Shown piece by piece: positions 10,485-16,812 of a DNA stretch of 64,000 bases; position 1 is the first letter of the stretch; the number at the start of each line of letters is the position of its first letter. Made by a program: the position numbers and the translations under genes. Where the stretch lies: positions 558,001-622,000 of the forward strand of contig NZ_JXSK01000002.1 in the NCBI RefSeq assembly GCF_001083805.1, in the 5' to 3' direction. The stretch comes from Photorhabdus luminescens subsp. luminescens. Lineage in GTDB: Bacteria; Pseudomonadota; Gammaproteobacteria; Enterobacterales; Enterobacteriaceae. The notes below the pieces were generated by a model. That model did not search any database. It saw nothing but the letters and a program-made list of their open reading frames with translations, and was not told the DNA's origin.

Positions 10485-10655
10485 GAGATAATTGTGTTTC
10501 AGACCACCAGAACACGAACCAATAGCGTTGATTGATACCGCATTTAAAAAGGCATCCCAGTGTTATTATGTGTATGACTCGCAGTAAGCTGCAAATTGTT
10601 TAACCACATCAAGCAATTAACTCATGAATTTCATTACACTAATCTGTTGACTACC
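10485..10655 (-). pseudogene. phage tail protein gene relic, copy A
   Basis: Read on the minus strand, GSQQISVMKFMS-stop-LLDVVKQFAA is followed by THNNTG, and after a frame change by NAVSINAIGSCSGGLKHNYL. This parallels relic C (GSQQINVMTLMLETLDVVKELAEL) and relic B (HTHHNTGSPENASAIRNTT and GLKQKYLPVIG), so all three derive from one gene. The HTH..NTG block resembles C-terminal regions of phage tail or baseplate proteins. This copy has an internal stop and a frameshift. Confidence 0.65.
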
Positions 10656-10670
10656 CCCATACCACCGGAA

Positions 10671-10714
10671 CAATAATCGCCTGATTACTGGTTCAAATCC
10701 AGTAGAAATTGCCA
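10671..10714 (+). other. degenerate 3' half of tRNA-Ile2 (att-like), copy 1
   Basis: From ATAATCGC to GCCA this follows the anticodon arm to acceptor end of the tRNA-Ile2 gene at 10206-10248: 33 of 43 positions match by eye, the intact blocks being ATAATCGC, ACTGGTTCAA and TCCAGTAG. Nearly all mismatches are transitions. Direct orientation downstream of an intact tRNA gene is what an attR site of an element integrated in the tRNA 3' end looks like. Confidence 0.65.
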
Positions 10715-10790
10715 AATTTAAGATTTTAAATCAGTATCTTTGTGAAGGGTAAAGATTATAAAACACAGTAGCTTGATCAAAAGCGGTAAA

Positions 10791-10824
10791 TGTTAAAGGC
10801 CACCGGGAGGTTACCCCGATGGCC
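10791..10824 (-). terminator. terminator of toxin mRNA 1
   Basis: GC-rich hairpin (GGCCACCGGG at 10798-10807 with CCCCGATGGCC, one mismatch) directly after the toxin gene on the minus strand, followed by TTTAACATTT. The same structure occurs at 11639-11672. Confidence 0.7.
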
Positions 10825-10843
10825 TTAGCTACGTTTCCGTTAT

Positions 10844-10927
10844 CTATTTCAGAAATGCACGGATCAGCTCTAAAAGCGCGATCAACGCTTTGAGAACGAT
10901 GATAGCAGTGTCAATAAATGCTTTCAC
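10844..10927 (-). CDS. TisB/ZorO-like type I toxin peptide, copy 1
   Basis: A 27-residue peptide, VKAFIDTAIIVL at the N-terminus and ELIRAFLK at the C-terminus, forming one amphipathic hydrophobic helix. It aligns with E. coli TisB from Asp6 to the C-terminal Lys (D-x-AI..LK..IA.L.L..A.LK). Such peptides insert in the inner membrane and depolarise it. Start is GTG with GGAG seven bases upstream; the upstream frame is open but is not kept in copy 2, which supports this start. The predicted mRNA (about 11123 to 10790, about 335 nt) has a long leader carrying the antisense target at 11001-11024, 74 bp or more upstream of the start. No LexA box seen. Confidence 0.82.
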   Translation of the reverse strand: MKAFIDTAIIVLKALIALLELIRAFLK

Positions 10928-11129
10928 CCGTTTGCTCCAGTTAGGAGCGCGACTTAACCAGCCATTGCCTTTACGCTGCCTGTCCGGCTGGCCTTCATCT
11001 GTGTTAGCAGGAGAATATCGCGCTCTGACCGAGGCACTGAATCAGCACCACCTGTACTCAGCCAGGACTTACGAAAACTTGCGCCAGAGATACACAAGCC
11101 AGAGCGCTACCCCAAACTAACAGCCGTTG

Positions 11130-11157
11130 ATTATAGGTTTATTTTCAGATGATTCAA
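11130..11157 (-). promoter_or_regulatory. predicted promoter of toxin mRNA 1
   Basis: On the minus strand TTGAAT (11157-11152), 16-bp spacer, TATAAT (11135-11130). The two hexamers and spacer recur unchanged at 11977-12004 for copy 2. Confidence 0.6.
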
Positions 11158-11181
11158 TCAATTAAAACAATGAGTAGATAA

Positions 11182-11301
11182 AAATAAAAAAACCAACTGG
11201 TGAGGTTGGTTTTTTTATTTTACCCTTGGATAGGGCGGTTTGTCTTTGTGCTATACGAGATTGGTAGCCTCGGTTCTAGCGCGACATTCTCCTGCTAACA
11301 C
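11182..11301 (-). ncRNA. antisense RNA antitoxin 1 (IstR/OrzO-like)
   Basis: Predicted RNA of about 115-120 nt, transcribed on the same strand as and upstream of toxin 1. Its promoter is TTGATA-N17-TAGACT (11334-11306). The first 24 nt (11301-11278) are complementary to the toxin-1 leader at 11001-11024, with 23 Watson-Crick pairs and one G.U; after three mismatches another eight bases pair. It ends in a strong hairpin (CCAAC..GTTGG) with long A and T runs at 11186-11216. Roles and ends are inferred from sequence. Confidence 0.75.
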
Positions 11302-11305
11302 AATC

Positions 11306-11334
11306 AGTCTACACCTTAAAAAAGGTGTTATCAA
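11306..11334 (-). promoter_or_regulatory. promoter of antisense RNA 1
   Basis: TTGATA (11334-11329) and TAGACT (11311-11306) with a 17-bp spacer. Both hexamers are kept in copy 2 although the spacer sequence is quite different there, which argues that they are functional. Confidence 0.65.
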
Positions 11335-11376
11335 CTTATAGCATAGCGTAAAAATCTAACACAAATGGCATGATAT

Positions 11377-11499
11377 TCACCCAATCACTGGCAAATATTT
11401 CTGTTTCAGCCCATCCGATTTATAGGTAGTGTTCCTAATGGCACTGGCATTCTCCGGCGATCCTGTGTTGTGGTGCGTATGCGCGGCGGTCAGCTCAGC
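11377..11499 (-). pseudogene. phage tail protein gene relic, copy B (C-terminal 40 codons)
   Basis: Open minus-strand frame reading AELTAAHTHHNTGSPENAS, then AIRNTTYKSDGLKQKYLPVIG and a stop. The HTHHNTG block and the K-K-Y-P-VIG end resemble the C-termini of phage tail or baseplate-associated proteins; I do not assign a precise gene. The 5' part is missing, cut at the junction with the partial tRNA. Confidence 0.7.
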
Positions 11500-11518
11500 T
11501 AATCCCATACTACCGGAA

Positions 11519-11562
11519 CAATAATCGCCTGATTACTGGTTCAAATCCAGTAGGAATTGCCA
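11519..11562 (+). other. degenerate 3' half of tRNA-Ile2 (att-like), copy 2
   Basis: Differs from copy 1 at a single position (TAGG instead of TAGA), which brings it slightly nearer to the tRNA gene. It has the same intact T-arm blocks and the same loss of the acceptor stem. Probably a second attR-like scar. Confidence 0.65.
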
Positions 11563-11638
11563 AATTTAAGATTTTAAATCAGTATCTTTATGAAAGGTAA
11601 AGATTATAAAACACAGTAGCTTGATCAAAAGCGGTAAA

Positions 11639-11672
11639 TGTTAAAGGCCACCGGGAGGTTACCCCGATGGCC
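11639..11672 (-). terminator. terminator of toxin mRNA 2
   Basis: Same hairpin as at 10798-10824, here 11646-11672, followed on the minus strand by TTTAACATTT. Confidence 0.7.
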
Positions 11673-11691
11673 TTAGCTACGTTTCCGTTAT

Positions 11692-11775
11692 CTATTTCAG
11701 AAATGCACGGATCAGCTCTAAAAGCGCGATTAACGCTTTAAGAACGATGATAGCAGTGTCAATAAATGCTTTCAC
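11692..11775 (-). CDS. TisB/ZorO-like type I toxin peptide, copy 2
   Basis: Encodes exactly the same 27-residue peptide as copy 1. The nucleotide differences inside the gene (two codons: CTC to CTT and TTG to TTA) are synonymous, a sign that the protein is under selection in both copies. Same GTG start and GGAG ribosome site. The antisense target in its leader is at 11850-11871, with a sequence different from copy 1. Confidence 0.82.
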   Translation of the reverse strand: MKAFIDTAIIVLKALIALLELIRAFLK

Positions 11776-11976
11776 CCGTTTGCTCCAGTTAGGAGCACGA
11801 CTTAACCAGCCATTGCCTTTACTCTGCCTGTCCGGCTGGCTTCCATCAAGTCAGTTAAGGAATATCGCACTCTGACCGAGGCACTGAATCAGCACCACCT
11901 GTACTCAGCCAGGACTTACGAAAACTTGCGTCAGAGATACACAGGCCAGAACGCTACCCCAAACTAACAGCCGTTG

Positions 11977-12004
11977 ATTATAGGTTTATTTTCAGATGAT
12001 TCAA
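11977..12004 (-). promoter_or_regulatory. predicted promoter of toxin mRNA 2
   Basis: TTGAAT (12004-11999), 16-bp spacer, TATAAT (11982-11977) on the minus strand, identical to the copy-1 promoter. Confidence 0.6.
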
Positions 12005-12029
12005 TCAATTAAAGTGATGAGTTGGTAAA

Positions 12030-12147
12030 AACAAAAAAGCCAACTGGTGAGGTTGGCTTTTTGTTTTTACCCATACAGGGCGGGGTATCTTTTGTGCTAT
12101 TACCGAGATTGGTAGCCTCAGTCCTAGCGCGATATTCCTTAACTGAC
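12030..12147 (-). ncRNA. antisense RNA antitoxin 2 (IstR/OrzO-like)
   Basis: Predicted RNA of about 118 nt with the promoter TTGATA-N17-TAGACT at 12182-12154. The expected start falls at the first base of the pairing segment (12147-12126), which matches the toxin-2 leader (11850-11871) over 22 nt with one G.U. The rest resembles antisense RNA 1. In the terminator stem (about 12032-12065) an A-T pair of copy 1 is a G-C pair here, a compensatory change. Confidence 0.75.
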
Positions 12148-12153
12148 GTAACC

Positions 12154-12182
12154 AGTCTAATATCTATAGCATAAAATATCAA
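12154..12182 (-). promoter_or_regulatory. promoter of antisense RNA 2
   Basis: TTGATA (12182-12177), 17-bp spacer, TAGACT (12159-12154). The hexamers equal those of copy 1; the spacer does not. Confidence 0.65.
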
Positions 12183-12224
12183 CCTAGGGTACAGCGTAAA
12201 GGACCTCACACAAATGGACGATAT

Positions 12225-12365
12225 TCACCCAATCACTGACAAATATTTCTGTTTCAGCTCAGCCAACTCCTTAACTACATCCAGCGTCTCTAACATCAAG
12301 GTCATGACGTTGATTTGCTGGCTGCCCACCCAAACCACAGATGTGTAAGGCCCAAAAACTGAAAT
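12225..12365 (-). pseudogene. phage tail protein gene relic, copy C
   Basis: Minus-strand open stretch containing TSVVWVGSQQINV, then MTLMLETLDVVKELAEL joined directly to KQKYLSVIG-stop. Compared with relic B it lacks the HTHHNTG block, as if an internal segment had been deleted in frame between AEL and KQKY. It shows what the 5' part of relic B would have looked like. Confidence 0.65.
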
Positions 12366-12539
12366 TCATTGAAAACTTTTCAGTTAGCAATTTCTCTCGC
12401 GCCATTAATGCTGGCGCGATCTAATGAGGCTACTCCGTAAAAAAGTGAATTTTTTATTTCTAACGGTCAGTAACAACAAAACGGCGACAAAAATTTTCTT
12501 AACAGACCGACTCCTCAGCCAAGAAAACAAAGCTACCTG

Positions 12540-13484
12540 CTATGGTTTTTGTGCAATAACGCTATAGACTGACACATAGTTTTTCACCAGAGCGACTGAA
12601 AAGCTTTCAGCCAGTACTCGCAACTCTTCCAGAGAACCACTCACATCTCCAGGAAAATTTCGTTCGATGTTGGCCTTAATGTCTAACAGCCAATGCACAA
12701 CATCAATATTAGATGGTAACACCCTCATATCTTTGATAATAAAGCCACTTTCCTCCAACACTTGCCTGAAATAGCCGGGTGTTTTTCGGTTAGCACAAGC
12801 TAAGCGATCAATGATGTCAGGAATATCCGATTTATAGATATCCAACGCCACATTATAGAGGTTGTCAGAAATAATCACCTGACCACCAGCGCTCATCCGT
12901 TTGAACAATCCATTCATGGCCTTTTCATACAACGAATTCGGAAAATGCGAAATGACACCACGGATAATCACCAGATCATAAGGCTCTTGTGGATCAGGTA
13001 AGCTATCAATATCCTGTGCATTGCACAGATACAGATTGATACGCTCAGAAAGTCCATGTTGTGCGTGAAATTCAGCACAATACCGCAACTGCTGCTCGCT
13101 GATATTTACGCCATCCAAACGTTTGCATTCAGGAAAACGCTCAGCCAAATATTTCAGGATATAACCCCAACCACAACCAACATCTAAGACACGTCGAACC
13201 ACTGGTCGCTCAACTTTTGTTTCCAAACCAGCTAAAAGCAATTGACGATCAAAATAACGAATACCTGACTCATCCAATGAAATTGGCGGCTTTGAAGCAG
13301 GATCATCGTAAACACCAAACTGGAATAACAGCGTATCACCAATCACCTTACGCCAGCGTTCTGGATCTTCGCAATAAACTTGTATCACTTTACTTTCGTA
13401 ATCGTTGGTAGTTTCCCCTCGGATGATGTGATAGGACGGGACAGGCTCAACATCAGTGCAAAACACATTATTAAAGCTACTCAT
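12540..13484 (-). CDS. SAM-dependent methyltransferase, possibly a terpenoid-precursor C-methyltransferase
   Basis: 314 aa. A class I Rossmann methyltransferase core starts with motif [11 protein letters not shown] (about residues 99-108), followed by [10 protein letters not shown] and an [12 protein letters not shown] region. The DGVNISE motif and overall build recall geranyl/farnesyl diphosphate C-methyltransferases and small-molecule N-methyltransferases; the exact substrate cannot be read from sequence. It lies 136 bp downstream of idi on the same strand, which suggests a prenyl diphosphate substrate. That link is inference. AAGGA ribosome site before the ATG. Confidence 0.7.
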   Translation of the reverse strand: MSSFNNVFCTDVEPVPSYHIIRGETTNDYESKVIQVYCEDPERWRKVIGDTLLFQFGVYDDPASKPPISLDESGIRYFDRQLLLAGLETKVERPVVRRVLDVGCGWGYILKYLAERFPECKRLDGVNISEQQLRYCAEFHAQHGLSERINLYLCNAQDIDSLPDPQEPYDLVIIRGVISHFPNSLYEKAMNGLFKRMSAGGQVIISDNLYNVALDIYKSDIPDIIDRLACANRKTPGYFRQVLEESGFIIKDMRVLPSNIDVVHWLLDIKANIERNFPGDVSGSLEELRVLAESFSVALVKNYVSVYSVIAQKP

Positions 13485-13620
13485 GAGCTTTTCCTTATTA
13501 AAAGTCTTTAAAAGCGTCGCACCCTTAATTTGTCAGGATTTGCGGCGTATTGATGAATCTCAATGAAATATTCATATCTAATTAATTCAATGCCGTGGCT
13601 ACCAATAAATTACATTATTA

Positions 13621-14154
13621 TCAGCTCGGCCTTTGCCACTCCTCAATATCTTGATACGAAAGGCCATCAATGATTTTTTTGAACCAAACCGTATACACAT
13701 CAGGAGCATTATTAATTAGCTCCCTCAATTTCAGTGGATTAACCCATTTGTAATCAGACACCTCATCCGGGTTAATTATCGGTTCTTTATCAAAGCGCCC
13801 GATAAAAACATGATCATATTCGTATTCAATCAAATCATTAGGCAGTCTCGCATGATAAATAAATGACGAAACCTTTTTCAATGGACAATCAAAACCCATC
13901 TCTTCGCCAAGACGCCGGTGCGCAGCGTCTTCCAAAGCTTCACCAACCCTAGGGTGACCACAACAGCTATTAGTCCAAAGTCCCGCTGAATGATATTTGG
14001 TTGCAGATCGCTTCTGTAGGAGCAAATTTCCTTTATTATCAAAAACAAAGATAGAAAAGGCTCGATGTAACATACCCTTCCGATGAATATCAGCTTTTCC
14101 TGCTGAACCAATGGGATTGTCATATTTATCAACAAGAACAAGTATTTCATCCAT
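13621..14154 (-). CDS. idi: isopentenyl-diphosphate delta-isomerase, type I
   Basis: Interconverts IPP and DMAPP. 177 aa Nudix-fold enzyme; catalytic Cys in TNSCCGHP (C65), metal ligands H24, H30 and H67, and the acidic pair E110/E112 in IEYEYDHVF are in place, as in E. coli Idi. Bacteria with the MEP pathway make both isomers and do not strictly need Idi, so its presence next to a methyltransferase in an accessory segment hints at a dedicated isoprenoid product. Confidence 0.93.
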   Translation of the reverse strand: MDEILVLVDKYDNPIGSAGKADIHRKGMLHRAFSIFVFDNKGNLLLQKRSATKYHSAGLWTNSCCGHPRVGEALEDAAHRRLGEEMGFDCPLKKVSSFIYHARLPNDLIEYEYDHVFIGRFDKEPIINPDEVSDYKWVNPLKLRELINNAPDVYTVWFKKIIDGLSYQDIEEWQRPS

Positions 14155-14735
14155 TATTAATAGCCTTTGTGTGTATTGAATAACATAAAATAATAAATTT
14201 AACTTAACAATAAAATATAATCCATATTCTGCAAGTACTAAATTAACTTTACAAGAATAAGATAATTTCTCGTAATAATATGATATAAATCACAATATAA
14301 AAATATCTCATCCATTCCACTTTGACATTAATGAAAAAGCAAAAAAAATTAACATAATAATTATTAATGTTTTAATTAAACGGATTCAAAAAAGAATATA
14401 TTCAATATTAATCATTTACCATCAATACTCACCTGCTAAATTTGTTACAGATCATAACCTCGGGTATCACACCAAAGGTTATAGCCGTTTCTCTCATCTT
14501 TTTTAATGTGCTTTTACAACAAAAAACATCACAGAAAACTAAACGAATAGTAAACAAACAAGAAAAAATCCCCTTGATAACTAAACATCCATTAAACAAC
14601 TGTTGATTTTTTATCTTAAAAAAACACAAATAAACATTCGTTGAAGTTCTGTTTAATACCAAAGGAGTATACTCAGTTGCTCGCAAGTCTTCTTCTCCTC
14701 CAGTATTTTTTAATTTTTTAGAACTAGATAAAGAA
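14155..14735. other. AT-rich divergent promoter region between idi and the virK-like gene
   Basis: About 580 bp, extremely AT-rich with long A and T tracts, flanked by divergent genes. An 85-codon minus-strand frame (14429-14686) is not supported by any family and looks like chance. No clear PhoP box was found, although VirK-type genes are PhoP-dependent in Salmonella. Such DNA is a probable H-NS target. Confidence 0.5.
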
Positions 14736-15671
14736 ATGGAATATATGTATCAACCTGCCAGTTCAGGAATTCGACTGTTCACAGACTTAGTCGGAAAAAA
14801 AATCAGCCCAAGTCCCCATTGGTATTCTGCCCAGAATCGCACTAAATTTGCCTTACGCAGCGCTCTGATGCCGATATCGACACTAAGACTATTAAACCAG
14901 ATAGTTAATACACCTTTTTATCTGGATATTTTGAAGAAACAGCCTTGTTTACCTTCTAAATTACATCGCCCTTATCTAAGTATTAACTTTAATAGAGCGC
15001 AGACATTACGTGCAATAAATGAACATTACCAGCTATTATTTACTGGTTTGAATCAGTCTATTGTTAATAAAATATTTCGTTCCAATGCATATCCATTAGC
15101 AGTGATCAGCGGTAAGAGTGGAACTTATACTATTTTTTTAGATTCTATGGACTGTTTTAATAAAGAAGGTGAGCTTGCTCTATTTATTGCAACAGAAGAT
15201 CATAAAACTCTGGCGAGATGTGCTTTCACATTACTCACCATTGCCGGTAAAAAAACACTGTTCATCGGTGGGCTACAAGGTTCCAAAGGCGACGCAACCC
15301 TTGAAATTATCCGCGATGCAACGAAAGATTGTTATGGATTATTTCCCAAACGCTTACTCATTGAATCCATTTGCCGTCTCGCTGCCCACTTTGAATGCCA
15401 GCAAATTCTGGCAGCCAGCAACGATACTCACATCTATAAAAGCCTACGCTATTGGCATAAAAAGAAAGATAAATTAGTCGCTGATTACGACTCTTTCTGG
15501 GAGTCATTAGGTGGAGCAAAGGAAAAAAATAAAGATTTCCATCTGCCATTGTCCATTGAAAGAAAACCGCTTGAAGATATAGCCAGTAAAAAACGGTCGG
15601 AATATCGTCGCCGTTATCAATTATTGGATGAACTGGATAATGGAATGAGAAATTCTCTGCCTTCAGATTAA
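14736..15671 (+). CDS. VirK/YbjX family protein (DUF535)
   Basis: 311 aa with DUF535 features: FTDLVGKKISPSPHWYSAQNR at the N-terminus, LRLLNQIVN, an EGELALFI strand, GLQGSKGD near residue 187 and LAASNDTHIYKSLRYWHKK in the C-terminal half. VirK of Shigella and its Salmonella relatives are linked to virulence-factor export and resistance to antimicrobial peptides; the molecular role is unknown. A second ATG nine bases downstream is an alternative start. A hairpin terminator follows at 15681. Confidence 0.85.
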   Translation: MEYMYQPASSGIRLFTDLVGKKISPSPHWYSAQNRTKFALRSALMPISTLRLLNQIVNTPFYLDILKKQPCLPSKLHRPYLSINFNRAQTLRAINEHYQLLFTGLNQSIVNKIFRSNAYPLAVISGKSGTYTIFLDSMDCFNKEGELALFIATEDHKTLARCAFTLLTIAGKKTLFIGGLQGSKGDATLEIIRDATKDCYGLFPKRLLIESICRLAAHFECQQILAASNDTHIYKSLRYWHKKKDKLVADYDSFWESLGGAKEKNKDFHLPLSIERKPLEDIASKKRSEYRRRYQLLDELDNGMRNSLPSD

Positions 15672-15680
15672 ATCAGAATC

Positions 15681-15713
15681 AGGCCGCTACCTTTCACAGG
15701 GCGGCCTAATTTT
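15681..15713 (+). terminator. terminator after the virK-like gene
   Basis: Stem AGGCCGC (15681-15687) with GCGGCCT (15701-15707), then AATTTT. Lies between converging genes. Confidence 0.7.
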
Positions 15714-15723
15714 GAAATAGCTC

Positions 15724-16323
15724 TTACCTCGGTTTAACCATCTGCCATTCAAGATGCATTTTAACTGCCGGCCATTCACAACTGATAATACTGTAAACAC
15801 AAGTATCCCTAATACTGCCATCTTTAGATACAGCATGACTACGCAGAATCCCATCAAGTTTTGCGCCTAATCGCTCTATCGCTTTGCGGCTTTGATGATT
15901 AAAAAAATGAGTGCGAAACTCCACTGCGATACATCCTAATTCTTCAAAAGCATGTTTCAATAAGAGATATTTTGCTTCCGTATTAATATGTGTCCGCTGA
16001 ACAGAACGTGCATACCAGGTATAACCGATTTCTACCCTGCGAGCACCAGAATCAATATTCATATAAGTGGTCATGCCAACCGCTTTACCTGTTCGATGAT
16101 CAACAATAGCAAAAGGCAACATAGTACCTTTTTCATGTAGCAATAAACGGCGTTCAATCTCGTTACCTAGCTCAGCCGGCGAAGGGACACTGGTATACCA
16201 CAATTTATGCAGTTCACCCTCTTCAATGACCTGTAAAAATTCATCATGCCGTTGATGTGTCAGAGGTTCTAAAGTCACCCCTTTTCCTGCCAAAGTTACC
16301 CATTCAGTCATCTGTTTTTTCAT
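15724..16323 (-). CDS. GNAT family N-acetyltransferase
   Basis: 199 aa from MKKQMTEW. RimJ/RimL-like acetyltransferase fold: PFAIVDHRTGKAVGMTTYMNI strand region, EIGYTWY, then NTEAKYLLLKHAFEEL at the acetyl-CoA site, and HFFNHQSRKAIERLGAKLDGILR. Substrate unknown. A GTG nine bases upstream (16332) is an alternative start. It converges on the virK-like gene and is divergent from asd. Confidence 0.8.
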   Translation of the reverse strand: MKKQMTEWVTLAGKGVTLEPLTHQRHDEFLQVIEEGELHKLWYTSVPSPAELGNEIERRLLLHEKGTMLPFAIVDHRTGKAVGMTTYMNIDSGARRVEIGYTWYARSVQRTHINTEAKYLLLKHAFEELGCIAVEFRTHFFNHQSRKAIERLGAKLDGILRSHAVSKDGSIRDTCVYSIISCEWPAVKMHLEWQMVKPR

Positions 16324-16550
16324 AATAACCACTGATGCTATAAATTAAGTCAGATATAGAAGAGATCACCCTATTCCGGGGTCAAAACCGGAATCAAGTT
16401 AATATATGAAAAACCTATCCTCTATTAAAGAAAAACCCGCACTTTTAACATCTTAGATGGCTCTCATATCATTCAGAAAAAAATACTAAAACCAGGTAAA
16501 CAAATCGCCTGACTGAATTAGTCATATTCTCTATGTAAGAATGCAAAGCC

Positions 16551-16790
16551 ATGCTACGGACTATTCGGGAAAGTGAATGCCTGATCAATAATTCCCCACA
16601 TTTAATCTGGTTAACCTTAATCTTTCTATTAAGTATCGCAGCATCCGTATATTTCAGTACTTGGTTATTTATGTTGGTACGGTGGCTACTGACATTGGTC
16701 ACTACTGAAGATATGCACTTCATATACTCAGTAATCTTTAATGACATTACCCTATCGCCAATGTATAACAAACGTTCAACAATGTCATAA
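16551..16790 (+). CDS. possible small membrane protein upstream of asd, doubtful
   Basis: 79-codon frame with a hydrophobic stretch IWLTLIFLLSIAASVYF followed by a second one (WLFMLVRWLLTLV), ending 23 bp before asd. No convincing ribosome site and no family recognised; the rest of the 490-bp gap is AT-rich without other features. It could be a leader ORF or chance. Confidence 0.2.
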   Translation: MLRTIRESECLINNSPHLIWLTLIFLLSIAASVYFSTWLFMLVRWLLTLVTTEDMHFIYSVIFNDITLSPMYNKRSTMS

Positions 16791-16812
16791 CTTAACACAG
16801 GTAAAATATAAT

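Larger units (their letters stand above)
10653..11411. repeat. tandem duplication unit 1 (period 848 bp)
   Basis: About 759 bp closely similar to 11501-12259 in direct orientation. Most landmarks (partial tRNA, toxin CDS, antisense-RNA promoter) recur exactly 848 bp later; the toxin promoter is at 847. The unit carries a partial tRNA-Ile2 copy, a toxin gene, an antisense RNA gene and the end of a phage gene relic. Copies differ mostly in the antisense pairing segments and in the spacer of the antisense promoter. Confidence 0.9.
11501..12259. repeat. tandem duplication unit 2 (period 848 bp)
   Basis: Second copy of the unit at 10653-11411. Differences are scattered substitutions, synonymous changes in the toxin gene, a compensated pair in the antisense RNA terminator, and replacement of the pairing segments. 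Confidence 0.9.

Noticed and set aside
11000-11070. Possible LexA boxes near the toxin leaders
   Set aside because: TisB of E. coli is SOS-controlled, but strings such as CTGTACTCAGCCAGGA do not fit CTGT-N8-ACAG, and they lie inside the transcribed leader and not at the promoter.
10890-11120. 76-codon plus-strand frame across the toxin-1 mRNA region
   Set aside because: It runs antisense to the toxin CDS and its leader and is not kept in the second repeat copy, while the minus-strand peptide is kept exactly. Treated as a shadow.
12397-12419. GC-rich hairpin TCGCGCCA/TGGCGCGA
   Set aside because: Perfect stem but no T-run on either strand and no gene end beside it; left unannotated as a feature.
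14429-14686. 85-codon minus-strand frame in the idi-virK gap
   Set aside because: Composition follows the AT-rich DNA, no start signals and no family; likely chance.
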